A program made the position numbers and the translations under genes. Source: Pseudoalteromonas luteoviolacea DSM 6061 (GTDB lineage Bacteria; Pseudomonadota; Gammaproteobacteria; Enterobacterales; Alteromonadaceae). From it: DNA of 64,000 nucleotides. The notes beneath the pieces are model-generated. The model searched no databases, was not told where the DNA came from, and worked only from the letters and a program-made list of their open reading frames with translations. Shown piece after piece: positions 9,501-18,871 of this stretch (within the stretch, counting starts at the first letter, position 1; every line of letters starts with the position of its first letter). Location: NCBI RefSeq assembly GCF_001625655.1, contig NZ_AUYB01000024.1, forward strand, positions 62,001 to 126,000, written 5' to 3'.

Positions 9501-10318
9501 AAATCTTAGGCTCCTTTTCTGACCCTCGGGCGGTTCAAGGAGTCGTTGACTACCTAAAGACTCACGGTATTCATAGCAAAGTGCACAGTCAAGATGGTCG
9601 TATTGTCACTGTGTGGGTTGAAGAGCAAGACTATCTGCAAGCCTCACCACATTGGCAGGAGTTCTTAGCGGACCCATATAACGATAAATACAGCCAAGCA
9701 TCATGGCGAATCGGTTCGACCCACAACCCCAAAAAAGGTGAGCGTGCTAATCTTAGTCTATTTTCGCGCATTATCTGTCTCAATTGGTTTTTACAGTTAG
9801 TTGCTGTAATCTGTATTTTTCAGTTTGTTAGTTTCTTTATTTTTGATGCCAATAGTATTTTTAATGCGCTTAAATTTGATGTAAACAAACCCATTACTTG
9901 GTTCACACCAGCTGTTGTTCACTTTGGTGTAATTCATCTATTGTTTAATCTTAGCTGGTGGCTTTATCTTGGTAATCAAATTGTCACAAAAGCTGGGCTT
10001 TATGCGTTGTTGGCGGTGTTTTTATCGAGTGCGCTGATCAGCAATTGGGCACAGTTTTTAATGGTTGATGCTGAGTTTGGGGGCTTGAGCGGTGTTGTCT
10101 ATGCTCAGTTAGGATTTTACTGGATATATTCAGTATTAAACCCTCATCAAACACCTATACTGTTAAAGCTCTGCATCGGGTTTATGTTGATTTGGATGGT
10201 ACTAGGGTTTGCCGATGTGCTCTTCATTAGTATGGCCAATTGGGCACATCTATTTGGTTTATTGTCAGGGATAAGCGTAGCTTTCATTTACGCCCAAATC
10301 AGTGGTAAAGGTACTTAG
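9497..10318 (+). CDS. glpG: Rhomboid intramembrane serine protease GlpG
   Basis: A 273-residue protein with a cytoplasmic N-terminal GlpG domain (about residues 1-75) and a six-helix rhomboid core. The catalytic serine is in FGGLSGVVYA (about residue 198) and the histidine in MANWAHLFG (about 251). The conserved Asn is in IHLLFNLSWW (about 151). These correspond to Ser201, His254 and Asn154 of the E. coli enzyme. It cleaves membrane-embedded substrates within the lipid bilayer. Its 3' end overlaps the convergent FliL-domain gene by 20 bases. Confidence 0.94.
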   Translation: MKILGSFSDPRAVQGVVDYLKTHGIHSKVHSQDGRIVTVWVEEQDYLQASPHWQEFLADPYNDKYSQASWRIGSTHNPKKGERANLSLFSRIICLNWFLQLVAVICIFQFVSFFIFDANSIFNALKFDVNKPITWFTPAVVHFGVIHLLFNLSWWLYLGNQIVTKAGLYALLAVFLSSALISNWAQFLMVDAEFGGLSGVVYAQLGFYWIYSVLNPHQTPILLKLCIGFMLIWMVLGFADVLFISMANWAHLFGLLSGISVAFIYAQISGKGT

Positions 10319-10694
10319 TAAAAAGTACTTCTCTGATGATTTCCTGCCCAGTTTCTTCTTTTAGCAATGTCTTTAATTTGGCTGCACATCGTTGTCTGAT
10401 CTCTTCTCGTCCAGTCAAAGACTTGATGGTTTCTTCCGGTTCCTTACTCAGGATCTGTACGATTGCATCTCGAAGCAGCGGAGTATGATGTTCCACAACG
10501 GCAATATTAGAAATATCGTCTAGCATGAGGTCGATAGTGACCCTAACATATCCTAACTTCTTATTAGATTGGCCGATATAATTGGTGATGATATCGGGTT
10601 CGAAACCGTAATAGCCTACAGTGGACTCAGCTTTTAGCTTAAAACTTAAGGTACTTACCAATAGTGCTATTAACAATAAATGAAAACGAACCAT
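10299..10694 (-). CDS. FliL-domain periplasmic protein, non-flagellar context
   Basis: A 131-residue protein with an N-terminal signal/anchor (LLLIALLVSTLSFKLKA). A FliL-like domain follows: YGFEPDIITNYIGQ, then RVTIDLMLDD, HHTPLLRDAIVQILS and a C-terminal GREEIRQRCAAKLKTLL...VLFTKYLYH. FliL proper is a single-pass stator-associated flagellar protein. No flagellar gene is near, so this is a stand-alone paralogue whose role is unknown. The gene sits between glpG (convergent, 20-base overlap) and ubiC (divergent). Moderate confidence in the domain, low in any flagellar function. Confidence 0.72.
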   Translation of the reverse strand: MVRFHLLLIALLVSTLSFKLKAESTVGYYGFEPDIITNYIGQSNKKLGYVRVTIDLMLDDISNIAVVEHHTPLLRDAIVQILSKEPEETIKSLTGREEIRQRCAAKLKTLLKEETGQEIIREVLFTKYLYH

Positions 10695-10847
10695 AATCGC
10701 CTAAAAAAGTAACCAAATATCAATAATAAGCTTAGTTTATACTTAAATCTAAAACATGAACAGCAGGCAATAAGATAATCACAAACTTTTTTGCGTTGCC
10801 AAGCTTTGGTATCATGACGGCGATTTAGTCCTTATTGAATAATTGAA

Positions 10848-11381
10848 TTGCAAAAAAATCCTATTTCCCTAGATTATCAGTGGTGTGGCGTCAACCAACT
10901 GAAAGAAAGAGCACCGTTATGGCTGCACAATAGATTAGTTGAGCAGGGCTCTCTGACCGCATTACTCAAAAGCCAGTGTGAACATTTCAAAGTACAAGTG
11001 TTAGAAGAGAAGTTGATAACGCCACCAGAGAATATAGCAAAGTTACTAGGCACAGGCGTGAATAAGAGCTTATGTCGGGAAGTACTGTTGTTGTGCGATG
11101 ATGCACCGCACGTTTACGCTCAGAGCTGGATTACAGATGAAGCTAATGAACTCGGCCTCAGTAATGTAGGAAATAAGCCCTTGGGAGAGAGGCTGTTTCA
11201 AGAGTCAGATTGGAGCCGCGGAGAGTTAGAAGTTTGCCATATCCAATGCGCAAAGAGCCAAGAGCAGCTTTCAGAGCTATTTTGTTCACCTTCAGAGCCT
11301 TTTTTTGCAAGGCGCAGTATATTCACTAATCAAAATGCTAAAGTTTTAGTATGCGAAATATTCAACAATGGAATTGAATAA
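10848..11381 (+). CDS. ubiC: Chorismate-pyruvate lyase
   Basis: A 177-residue protein. The family features are REVLLLCDDAPHVYAQSWI (with the active-site Arg), NKPLGERLFQ, RRSIF and a C-terminal VCEIFN containing the conserved Glu. UbiC splits chorismate into 4-hydroxybenzoate and pyruvate, the first committed step of ubiquinone synthesis. It abuts ubiA directly, the next enzyme. The start is uncertain: TTG at 10848 is the first that gives a normal length, and no Shine-Dalgarno sequence is visible. Confidence 0.85.
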   Translation: MQKNPISLDYQWCGVNQLKERAPLWLHNRLVEQGSLTALLKSQCEHFKVQVLEEKLITPPENIAKLLGTGVNKSLCREVLLLCDDAPHVYAQSWITDEANELGLSNVGNKPLGERLFQESDWSRGELEVCHIQCAKSQEQLSELFCSPSEPFFARRSIFTNQNAKVLVCEIFNNGIE

Positions 11382-12245
11382 ATGAAAAGTGCAGTTTTGC
11401 AGCTATCGAATTACCCAGAGTACAAACAGCTTATGCGTTTGGATAAACCCATAGGTACATTTCTACTTTTATGGCCAACAATGTGGAGCTTGTGGTTAGC
11501 TTCAGAGGGCTCCCCTAGTTTGTTGCATATATTCGTATTTGCAATGGGGACTTTTCTTATGCGCAGTGCTGGCTGTGTAATTAATGATTTTGCAGATCGC
11601 AAAGTGGATGGAGCGGTAAAACGCACGGCTTTGCGACCATTAGCTAGGGGCGCAGTGTCATCAAAAGAAGCATTATGTTTGTTTTTTGTGTTGGTTTTAC
11701 TCTCTTTTGGGCTGGTGCTTTTACTAAACTGGCAAACAATTTTGCTGTCTGTTGGTGGGGTGATTTTAGCCGCCATGTACCCTTTTATGAAGCGATATAC
11801 ACATTTACCACAAGTCGTATTGGGAGCTGCATTTAGTTGGGGTATACCTATGTCATTTATGGCAGAATCTGGTGAAGTACCGATGATTGCATGGTATCTA
11901 TTTGTCGCAAACTTATTGTGGACCGTTGCTTACGATACAATGTATGCCATGGTAGATAGGGATGATGATCTAAAAATTGGGATCAAATCAACCGCGATTT
12001 TATTTGGAAAGTGGGACAGGCATATTATTGCATTATTAAACCTTGGCTTTATGGCAATAATGGCTTCTGTGGCCTTGATGTATAGTCTGGGAATATGGTT
12101 TTGGGTGGCGTTTGGCATTGCAGCTATGGTTTTACTGTACCTACAAAAAGAGATAGCTTCTCGGGACAGAGATACATGCTTTAAATCATTCTTAAATAAC
12201 AACTATGTCGGTTTAGTATTGTTTGTTGGAATACTTTTGGGGTAA
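11382..12245 (+). CDS. ubiA: 4-hydroxybenzoate octaprenyltransferase
   Basis: A 287-residue membrane prenyltransferase with eight or nine predicted helices. The two Asp-rich motifs are visible: [10 protein letters not shown] for prenyl diphosphate/Mg2+ and [21 protein letters not shown] for the second site. It starts at the base after the ubiC stop, so the two genes form one operon. UbiA prenylates 4-hydroxybenzoate in the inner membrane. A terminator-like hairpin follows shortly after the stop. Confidence 0.95.
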   Translation: MKSAVLQLSNYPEYKQLMRLDKPIGTFLLLWPTMWSLWLASEGSPSLLHIFVFAMGTFLMRSAGCVINDFADRKVDGAVKRTALRPLARGAVSSKEALCLFFVLVLLSFGLVLLLNWQTILLSVGGVILAAMYPFMKRYTHLPQVVLGAAFSWGIPMSFMAESGEVPMIAWYLFVANLLWTVAYDTMYAMVDRDDDLKIGIKSTAILFGKWDRHIIALLNLGFMAIMASVALMYSLGIWFWVAFGIAAMVLLYLQKEIASRDRDTCFKSFLNNNYVGLVLFVGILLG

Positions 12246-12250
12246 CACTT

Positions 12251-12285
12251 GCCCACATCTAAGTTAATTTGATGTGGGCTTTGTG
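12251..12285 (+). terminator. Terminator after ubiA
   Basis: GCCCACATC (12251-12259) and GATGTGGGC (12271-12279) form a 9-bp stem followed by TTTGTG. The T-run is short, so efficiency is uncertain. Confidence 0.6.
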
Positions 12286-12303
12286 CGTCAAGTAGAAGAG
12301 AAA

Positions 12304-13212
12304 TTAAGAATGCACTGGCGCACTATTCATTTGTAATTGACCCGCTGTTTTTTCAATGAGCTTAAGTAAGCTACTCACATGGGTATTACCACTGATCTGA
12401 TGGTTTGTATTAATAACTAACTGCTCATGACTATCGTCTTTATTAGTTTTTAATAGTGCCAATTCAGGGTCTTGTGCAATTGTTTTAGAATGCTCAATGC
12501 TCGCAATTGCAAAACTTTGACTGCACTTCAAGCCATCTATAACTTGTGTGATATTACCTATTTTAACGCTAGTCGATTTATTAAGACCTTCTACAGCCTC
12601 ATTTAGCATACTTTGTACTTGCTTTGATTGAGAAAAACAGCCGTACATTGGATACTGTGATAATTCCGCTCTACGAATGCAGTCTTGTGAGGCAAGAGGG
12701 TGCATCTTAGAAACGAATAAAATAAGCTGATCAGGTAAATGAATATCGCTGACTAAGCTGGTCGCAGAAGACAGGTAGACACTGATGTCAACTTCACCCA
12801 ATTGAACCTTCCTGGTCAATTCATGCTCATCAAGAAGCTGCATCTCAATTTTAACATTTGGGTAGTCAGCCAAAAACTTACCACATGACATAGGAACAAT
12901 TTCACTGGCTTTGGCAGTATACCCAACAACTAGCTTCTGTTGATCTCTACCAAATAAGCTCTGCTTAATTGTATTTTTGGTTACATCAAGCTCACTCAAA
13001 GTAGCCTTACAATAATTTAAAAACAGCTCTCCCTGTTCAGTTAATTTCACTGATCGTGTCGAGCGCTTTACGAGCTCACACCCAATTTCATCTTCCAGAG
13101 TTTGTATACTTCTGGTCAACGCAGAAGTACTGATCTGGGTTTGTTCGGCAGCTTGTCTAAAATGACGAAGGTTGCCAAGAGCAACAAATTGCTCAAGTTG
13201 TTCAAATCTCAT
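12304..13212 (-). CDS. LysR-family transcriptional regulator
   Basis: A 302-residue LysR regulator. Residues 1-60 are the winged helix-turn-helix (MRFEQLEQFVALGNLRHFRQAAEQTQISTSALTRSIQTLE), followed by a linker helix and a periplasmic-binding-like effector domain. An AAGGAA lies just before the ATG. The target and ligand are unknown. LysR genes often control a divergent neighbour, but the next gene upstream (the HD-GYP protein) has the same orientation, so the context gives no clear target. The effector domain ends with a rather degenerate C-terminus. Confidence 0.85.
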   Translation of the reverse strand: MRFEQLEQFVALGNLRHFRQAAEQTQISTSALTRSIQTLEDEIGCELVKRSTRSVKLTEQGELFLNYCKATLSELDVTKNTIKQSLFGRDQQKLVVGYTAKASEIVPMSCGKFLADYPNVKIEMQLLDEHELTRKVQLGEVDISVYLSSATSLVSDIHLPDQLILFVSKMHPLASQDCIRRAELSQYPMYGCFSQSKQVQSMLNEAVEGLNKSTSVKIGNITQVIDGLKCSQSFAIASIEHSKTIAQDPELALLKTNKDDSHEQLVINTNHQISGNTHVSSLLKLIEKTAGQLQMNSAPVHS

Positions 13213-13322
13213 TTGAAATTCCTTTTATTTCAACAAAAATGCAATCATAACGTTGATTTCCTAATACTAATACAGTTTAAGGAAACATCCAAGTGAATTT
13301 TTTACATTTCGCTTACAAAATT

Positions 13323-14849
13323 TTAGTCGGGATGGTTATCCCTGATTAAAATGAATTGTTCCAGATTATTTATAAACAAATCAACTAATTTGGGATCAAA
13401 TTGCTTGGATTTTTGAGATTTAATCTCAGAAATGACTTTTTCCATTGGCCAAGCTGTCTTGTAGCATCTTTTACTTCCGAGAGCGTCGAAAACATCCGCT
13501 AACGCAGTAATTCTGCCGACTATATCGATATTTTCACCGCTGAGCCCTTGAGGGTATCCGCTTCCATCCCACTTTTCATGATGTTGATGGGCAATTGTTG
13601 CGCCACATTGTAAAATTTCATTCGTAGAATTTTTCAATATCTCGTACCCCAATTGAGCATGCGTCTGCATTAATTCCCATTCGTCACTAGTAAGTTTACC
13701 GGGTTTGTTTAGGATCACGTCGGGTATACCTATTTTTCCAATATCGTGCAATGGAGAAGCCATTTTTATTATTTCGGCTTTGTAGCTATTAATGCCGTAT
13801 AGCTCAGCAAGTAATTTGCTGTACATCGCAACCCGCTTTACATGTGAGCCAGTTTCTTTCGAACGTTTTTCGACAGCTTCACCCAAAATATAGGAGAGTT
13901 CTCGCTGAGATTCTTTTACTGTTTCTCTGAGTTTTAAATTATCATGAGCGAGCGCAATATTGTTTGCAAAGAATTCTAACAGTTGGCAATCAGTGCTGCG
14001 CAAGGAACTTTTTTTGCTGACATAGAGCATGGTTTCCAGCCCACCTTTCGAGGTGAAATAGCCGACATATTCATTGCAAGACTTGCAAGAAGTTTTTCTG
14101 TTGTGTGTTTCAATAAATAAGTTCTTGACATTATTGGGGATTTTCTCAGAGCTGGGTTCAACGCCTTCCCCTGATGCTGCTAGTAATTTGAATTGTGAGC
14201 CTGAGTCAGTTTGCCTATTAGTAGCTGCAGCACAATATATCTCTGAGTCGGACAATCCGAGTACTTGTGCAACGTGGTCAAGGATGGTTGAGGCAAAATC
14301 ATGGACATTGTCACATTCTAAGAAACTAGATGATGCTGCGATAATACGTTCCAGTCCCTTTTTATGTAACTCGATAGTTTGTAAATCCCGGTGCGAGCGC
14401 AGAGCGGAGTAGAGCAGCGTTTTGAGCTTAACCGCAGTAAGCTCAGTTTTGTTTTTGTAATCATTGATATCATAATCACGTATAACTGACTCTTCAGGTG
14501 CCTCTCCCGGTTGCCCTGTTCTTAGAATAAGCCGAATATCGTGATTGGCAATATCGTTTCGGATAAATTTTATGAGGTCCAATCCGGCATGGTTGTTTTC
14601 CATCACAACATCAATTAAACCAACTGATATTGAGTTATCACTTTCGAGGATTTCCATTGCTTGCTGTGCTGAGTAAGCATGATGAAATCGCAGTGACTTT
14701 TCTTCAAATCTAAAGTCTGAAAGTACTAACTTTGTTACTTGGTGGATGTCCTCTTCATCGTCAACGACGAGAACATCCCAGAAGGCGTCATCTTTAGGAA
14801 TTTGCGCTTCTTCTCTTAGTTGTTCATTTGAAAAAAGAAAACCACTCAC
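13323..14849 (-). CDS. Response regulator with HD-GYP (c-di-GMP phosphodiesterase) output domain
   Basis: A 508-residue protein. A receiver domain covers about residues 25-150, with VLVVDDEED and the phosphoacceptor Asp in GLIDVVMEN (about 80). A middle region (about 165-320) resembles the DUF3369 segment commonly found in such proteins. The C-terminal HD-GYP domain (about 330-490) has HDIGKIGIPD and HHEKWDGSGYPQGL, so the HD and GYP motifs are intact. It is expected to hydrolyse cyclic di-GMP on phosphorylation. No cognate kinase is adjacent. It starts with GTG and has no clear ribosome site. Confidence 0.9.
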   Translation of the reverse strand: MSGFLFSNEQLREEAQIPKDDAFWDVLVVDDEEDIHQVTKLVLSDFRFEEKSLRFHHAYSAQQAMEILESDNSISVGLIDVVMENNHAGLDLIKFIRNDIANHDIRLILRTGQPGEAPEESVIRDYDINDYKNKTELTAVKLKTLLYSALRSHRDLQTIELHKKGLERIIAASSSFLECDNVHDFASTILDHVAQVLGLSDSEIYCAAATNRQTDSGSQFKLLAASGEGVEPSSEKIPNNVKNLFIETHNRKTSCKSCNEYVGYFTSKGGLETMLYVSKKSSLRSTDCQLLEFFANNIALAHDNLKLRETVKESQRELSYILGEAVEKRSKETGSHVKRVAMYSKLLAELYGINSYKAEIIKMASPLHDIGKIGIPDVILNKPGKLTSDEWELMQTHAQLGYEILKNSTNEILQCGATIAHQHHEKWDGSGYPQGLSGENIDIVGRITALADVFDALGSKRCYKTAWPMEKVISEIKSQKSKQFDPKLVDLFINNLEQFILIRDNHPD

Positions 14850-14906
14850 AAACGGCCCGCCTGTTACTGTTGTTATTGTCAGTATAGTCAGGCCAATGAG
14901 AGATGC

Positions 14907-15305
14907 TTACTCTTGCATCGGCTTTTTTTCAATATTGTTGAGTTCAATTTCTATCGCGTCACATGAAATATGGATTTCATATAGAGAGAGAATTAAGGAG
15001 GCTATTAAGCAACATAAGCTGGCACCGAATAAAATAATGCCTAGTAGATTGACTTCAATAAACAGTGCAAACATGGATAGCGTACAAAGTAAAAACGAAA
15101 ACACACCCCAAGCTTGCATGAGCCTGATGAGTTTGATGCGCTTTTTCAAATTATTAATTTGTTGAACTACTAGCGAACGTAAAGTATCACCTTCTCTGGC
15201 GTTAAGTTCTCGAATCAGCTGGGCGAGCACTAAGAATCGATTGGTATAGGCAAGCAACAGTAAAGAGATGGCGGGAAAAAGTAGTCCCGGAGTTGTGAGA
15301 GTCAT
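14907..15305 (-). CDS. DUF2721 membrane protein
   Basis: A 132-residue protein with three predicted membrane helices: an N-terminal one around TPGLLFPAISLLLLAYTNRFLVLAQL and two in the second half (FSFLLCTLSMFALFIEV and GIILFGASLCCLIASLILSLYEI). The basic, coiled segment between them (LRSLVVQQINNLKKRIKLIRLMQ) and the layout match DUF2721. Function is not known. A GGAAGAG lies five bases before the ATG. It is divergent from the DUF2007 gene. Confidence 0.78.
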   Translation of the reverse strand: MTLTTPGLLFPAISLLLLAYTNRFLVLAQLIRELNAREGDTLRSLVVQQINNLKKRIKLIRLMQAWGVFSFLLCTLSMFALFIEVNLLGIILFGASLCCLIASLILSLYEIHISCDAIEIELNNIEKKPMQE

Positions 15306-15367
15306 AGAGCTCTTCCAATTTACACACTACAATATTGTTTATGATAGCAAAATTAGATTTGGACGCT

Positions 15368-15700
15368 ATGGAAAACGAATGGGATACTTGGTGTTGCTTG
15401 TTCAGTACAGATAATGTCATTGAGGCACACTTGGTTAATGGTTTGCTTAAGCAAGCTAGAATCATGACTAAACTTCAGGGTGAAGCGCTAAGTTCGTCAC
15501 TTGGTGAACTCCCTTTTGCGAATAGCGCAATAAAGATCCTAGTACCCGCGATAAAGTTGCCCCTTGGTGAAGAAATATTGGTAAACTATCACCAGTCAAA
15601 ATCAAATGAAGATTGGCAATGCCAAAACTGTAATGAGCACAATGGGGCTGCATTTCAAAGTTGTTGGCATTGTGGAAGTGAATATGAGCAAAGCAAATAA
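15368..15700 (+). CDS. DUF2007-type small protein with C-terminal zinc ribbon
   Basis: A 110-residue protein if the ATG at 15368 is used; earlier in-frame TTG and ATG codons exist at 15335 and 15341, but the family N-terminus and a nearby GGA favour 15368. The first 75 residues (CCLFSTDNVIEAHLVNGLLKQARI...AIKILVPA) are a DUF2007 'signal transducing' fold related to PII-like ferredoxin folds. The tail WQCQNCNEHN...FQSCWHCG is a four-cysteine RanBP-type zinc ribbon. The function is unknown. Its end overlaps the following yjaG-like gene by 17 bases. Confidence 0.72.
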   Translation: MENEWDTWCCLFSTDNVIEAHLVNGLLKQARIMTKLQGEALSSSLGELPFANSAIKILVPAIKLPLGEEILVNYHQSKSNEDWQCQNCNEHNGAAFQSCWHCGSEYEQSK

Positions 15701-16283
15701 CTTTCAGCGAATTAGAGAACTTAATTACTTACAAAAAGCAGCGCTGGCTGCTGCTATCTTAGAGCGCATGACTCCGAACTATGGGCTTTTCAGTGAAGCG
15801 ACTGGATTTGGCGATGAGCAGGTTTTCAGAAATGCGTTGAATTTATGTTGGGAAAAACTACTTTTGCCAAAGAGCAAAATTAGTCTAGAAAAGCAAATTG
15901 AAAAAATTGAGCCAAATGTTCCTGAACTGGCTGATTTTGATATGTTTGGAACATATCCAGCAATTGATGTTTCGACAGCTCTGCTCGGGTTTATTCAAGG
16001 TTTAATGACCAAAGATGATGTTGAATTTGTAAATGTCGCCAAAATTTCTCAGGCTACCGTTGCTAGATACATCGAGTTTCTATTGATTTCGGAAGACGTG
16101 ACGCCTGACAACAAGTTGGTTAGAGAACATCCTCTGATGCAATACGAAATAGAAGTGTTGGCAGAGTTAATTGATTTTGTCGAAGGTATGGGCAGAATCA
16201 CTTCTGACTCAATCAAACAACTTAAAGCACAGGCCGTCAGTGACGGGCAAACTAATATTGGCTTGGCAATTGAGTCAGCTTAG
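15684..16283 (+). CDS. YjaG-family (DUF416) protein
   Basis: A 199-residue soluble protein beginning MSKANNFQRIRELNYLQKAALAAAILERMTPNYGLFSEATGFGD. This matches the YjaG/DUF416 family of conserved gammaproteobacterial proteins in its start and in the central WEKLLLPKSKIS...EKIEPNVPELADFDMFGTYPA. The ATG at 15684 is preceded by GGAAG and overlaps the DUF2007 gene. Function is not established. The C-terminal region contains ATVARYIEF and HPLMQYEIEVLAELI, also typical of the family. Confidence 0.82.
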   Translation: MSKANNFQRIRELNYLQKAALAAAILERMTPNYGLFSEATGFGDEQVFRNALNLCWEKLLLPKSKISLEKQIEKIEPNVPELADFDMFGTYPAIDVSTALLGFIQGLMTKDDVEFVNVAKISQATVARYIEFLLISEDVTPDNKLVREHPLMQYEIEVLAELIDFVEGMGRITSDSIKQLKAQAVSDGQTNIGLAIESA

Positions 16284-16315
16284 TCGTAAATAAAGTAGAG
16301 TAGTGGAGAACAAGG

Positions 16316-17332
16316 TTGCGTATTTTAGGTATTGAATCTTCCTGTGATGAAACCGGTATTGCTATTTATGATGATGAACAAGGGCTCTTGGCTCATCAAC
16401 TGTACAGCCAAGTAAAAGTACACGCTGATTATGGCGGTGTTGTGCCAGAATTAGCCTCTCGAGATCACGTTAGAAAAACGATTCCATTGATTGAAGCGGC
16501 ATTTAAACAAGCTGGTTGTGGCCCTGAGTCTTTAGATGGTATTGGATATACTGCGGGACCAGGATTGGTTGGTGCGCTATTGGTGGGTACATCTATCGGT
16601 CGTTCACTTGCATTTGGGTGGAATATTCCTGCTGTTGCAGTGCACCATATGGAAGGTCATCTATTAGCACCTATGTTGGAAGAGGATAAACCTGAGTTTC
16701 CTTTTGTGGCGTTGCTAGTGTCTGGTGGACACACCATGATGGTCAAAGTAGCAGGTATTGGTGAGTATGAAATCCTTGGTGAGTCAGTAGATGATGCAGC
16801 AGGCGAAGCATTTGATAAAACAGCTAAACTACTGGGCTTGGATTACCCAGGAGGGCCATTATTAGCTAAACTGGCGATGCAAGGCACGCCGCAAAGGTTT
16901 GTATTCCCAAGACCAATGACAGATAGGCCAGGATTAGATTTTAGTTTTAGCGGACTTAAAACAGCAGCTGCAAACACCATTAAGAATGAAGGTACTGATG
17001 AGCAAACTAAGGCTGATATCGCCCACGCTTTTCAAACCGCAGTGATTGATACTTTAGCAATTAAGTGTAAGCGTGCGTTAAAGCAAACGGGTATTAAGCG
17101 TTTAGTGATTGCAGGTGGTGTAAGCGCAAATGTTGAACTGAGAGGTAAATTAGAGCGGATGATGCAAGGGATGCAAGGCCGTGTTTATTACCCAAGAACA
17201 GAGTTCTGTACAGATAATGGCGCAATGATTGCATTTGCAGGTATGCAACGCCTTAAAGCGGGTCAGGTCGCGCCATTAGATATGAAAACCCAACCGCGTT
17301 GGCCACTTGACAGCTTGCCGCCAGTATCTTAA
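16316..17332 (+). CDS. tsaD: tRNA N6-threonylcarbamoyladenosine transferase subunit TsaD
   Basis: A 338-residue ASKHA-fold protein beginning with TTG ([18 protein letters not shown]) as in E. coli TsaD. Metal-binding histidines are in [12 protein letters not shown], and the ATP segments are [13 protein letters not shown] and [19 protein letters not shown] lies upstream of the TTG. TsaD with TsaB/TsaE transfers threonylcarbamoyl to A37 of ANN-decoding tRNAs. It ends against the convergent plsY gene with a four-base overlap of stop codons. rpsU, often next to tsaD, is not in this window. Confidence 0.96.
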   Translation: MRILGIESSCDETGIAIYDDEQGLLAHQLYSQVKVHADYGGVVPELASRDHVRKTIPLIEAAFKQAGCGPESLDGIGYTAGPGLVGALLVGTSIGRSLAFGWNIPAVAVHHMEGHLLAPMLEEDKPEFPFVALLVSGGHTMMVKVAGIGEYEILGESVDDAAGEAFDKTAKLLGLDYPGGPLLAKLAMQGTPQRFVFPRPMTDRPGLDFSFSGLKTAAANTIKNEGTDEQTKADIAHAFQTAVIDTLAIKCKRALKQTGIKRLVIAGGVSANVELRGKLERMMQGMQGRVYYPRTEFCTDNGAMIAFAGMQRLKAGQVAPLDMKTQPRWPLDSLPPVS

Positions 17333-17928
17333 TTGGCGTTATCTTCTTTTTTCTTCCCAACTCTAGGCTCTTTGCCCTGCATGAGTCTAGAGATGTTTGC
17401 TCTGTGCCTAAAGATGATTAAAACCGTTAAAAAGCCAACTGGCAATGTATATTGAGGTTTTATCAGCCAAGTGTACAAAGGCGCTGCCGCAACAGTAACA
17501 ATTGCTGCTAGAGAGGAGAAACGAAAGGCCCACAAAATAAGTAGCCACGTTAAAATTAACAACCCTGCCAGAGATAACCCAATAGGCAGCAGAGCACCAA
17601 ATGCTGTGGCAACTGCTTTTCCGCCATTAAAATGAAAAAAGATTGGATATATGTGCCCAAGGCAGGCGGAAACTGCGACTGCACCTAGCCAAACTGGTTC
17701 TATATTGAGAAAGTAAGCTCCCCAAACTGGAATAGTGCCTTTTAACACGTCGAAGATTAGGACTAATGCTGCAGGAAGTTTTCCGCCTAGTCTAAGTACG
17801 TTTGTTGCGCCGGGGTTATTGGAACCCGAAAAGCGAGGATCTGGCAATGAAAATACCCTAGAGATTAAAATCGCCGAGGAAATTGATCCAAATAAATAAG
17901 CACAAACACACATTAAAATGACTAACAC
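17329..17928 (-). CDS. plsY: Acyl-phosphate glycerol-3-phosphate acyltransferase
   Basis: A 199-residue membrane protein with five to six helices. The three PlsY motifs are visible: [13 protein letters not shown], a middle [27 protein letters not shown], and the C-terminal loop before [14 protein letters not shown]. PlsY acylates glycerol 3-phosphate from acyl phosphate in the first step of phospholipid synthesis. The start is a GTG preceded by AAGGAAGC. It is divergent from folB and convergent with tsaD, as in several gammaproteobacteria. Confidence 0.94.
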   Translation of the reverse strand: MLVILMCVCAYLFGSISSAILISRVFSLPDPRFSGSNNPGATNVLRLGGKLPAALVLIFDVLKGTIPVWGAYFLNIEPVWLGAVAVSACLGHIYPIFFHFNGGKAVATAFGALLPIGLSLAGLLILTWLLILWAFRFSSLAAIVTVAAAPLYTWLIKPQYTLPVGFLTVLIIFRHRANISRLMQGKEPRVGKKKEDNAN

Positions 17929-18032
17929 AAGCTTCCTTATTTTTTCTTGCTTTAATTTGGGCTATGATCGCGATTCTTTTTACACGGCTAAATTTATAGA
18001 GCCGACCTGTTTTAGTCATGCTAGGAGTATAC

Positions 18033-18386
18033 ATGGACAAGGTCTATATCTCGCAATTGCACGTCGAGACCATAATAGGAGTTTACGACTTTGAGAAAGA
18101 AAGTAAACAAAGCCTTTATTTTGATATTGAAATGTCTACAGATATTACCCAAGCTGCTAAGACGGATGACATCAATTTAACTGTTGATTATGCCAACGTC
18201 AGTGAGCGTGTAATTGCGCTCTCCACATCGATACAAGTTGAATTACTTGAGACGTTATTGGAGCGTTTGGCAGAAATGATTCTCAACGAGTTTGCCGTCA
18301 GCGACGTGAAAATAAAAGTCAGCAAACCCGCGGCAGTGTCTCAGGCGCAAACGGTGGGTATTGAGATCTTTCGGACAAAAAACTAA
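18033..18386 (+). CDS. folB: Dihydroneopterin aldolase
   Basis: A 117-residue protein starting MDKVYISQLHVETIIGVYDFEKE, which matches E. coli FolB (MDIVFIEQLSVITTIGVYDWE). The ATG at 18033 follows TAGGAG at 18022-18027 and is preferred over an ATG at 18018. The family lysine is in KIKVSKPAAVSQAQTVGIEI. FolB converts dihydroneopterin to 6-hydroxymethyl-dihydropterin. It overlaps folK by one base, the next enzyme in the pathway. Confidence 0.94.
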   Translation: MDKVYISQLHVETIIGVYDFEKESKQSLYFDIEMSTDITQAAKTDDINLTVDYANVSERVIALSTSIQVELLETLLERLAEMILNEFAVSDVKIKVSKPAAVSQAQTVGIEIFRTKN

Positions 18387-18865
18387 TGGCAGAAATTTAC
18401 ATCAGTATAGGCTCTAATATAGAAAGAGAGCGACATTTTCAAAATGGTTTGAGAGCGTTAATTGAGCGCTTTCCTGATTATAGACATTCTAACGTGTACG
18501 AAAGTGAGCCAGTTGGATTTAGCGGTAGAAATTTTTTTAATTCAGTCTTTGCGGCCACCACGTCACTAAATGTGGAACAAGTTTGTCAGATACTAAAACA
18601 AATTGAACATGATAATGGCCGTACGAGAGGGGATAAAAAGTTCAGCCCTAGAACTCTAGACTTAGATCTTCTTATGTATGACGACCTGATTTGTGAATTG
18701 CCCGCACAATTGCCTAGAGATGAAATCACCAAAAATGCATTTGTTTTATTACCCCTGTCTGAGGTGGCAGCGCAGGTAAAGCACCCTGTGGTTGGCGAGA
18801 CAATACAAACTATTTGGCAAAATTATCATAACCCCTCTCAAAAACTATGGAAAGTGGAGCTGTAA
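18386..18865 (+). CDS. folK: HPPK, 6-hydroxymethyl-dihydropterin pyrophosphokinase
   Basis: A 159-residue protein with the HPPK signature: IYISIGSNIERERHFQ at the N-terminus, FFNSVFAATT, and the metal/ATP site RTRGDKKFSPRTLDLDLLMYDD (RxxKxxPRxxDLDLL). It phosphorylates the FolB product. It follows folB with a one-base overlap (TAATG) and lies six bases before uppP, so folB-folK-uppP is probably one transcript. Confidence 0.94.
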   Translation: MAEIYISIGSNIERERHFQNGLRALIERFPDYRHSNVYESEPVGFSGRNFFNSVFAATTSLNVEQVCQILKQIEHDNGRTRGDKKFSPRTLDLDLLMYDDLICELPAQLPRDEITKNAFVLLPLSEVAAQVKHPVVGETIQTIWQNYHNPSQKLWKVEL

Positions 18866-18871
18866 AGTAAA

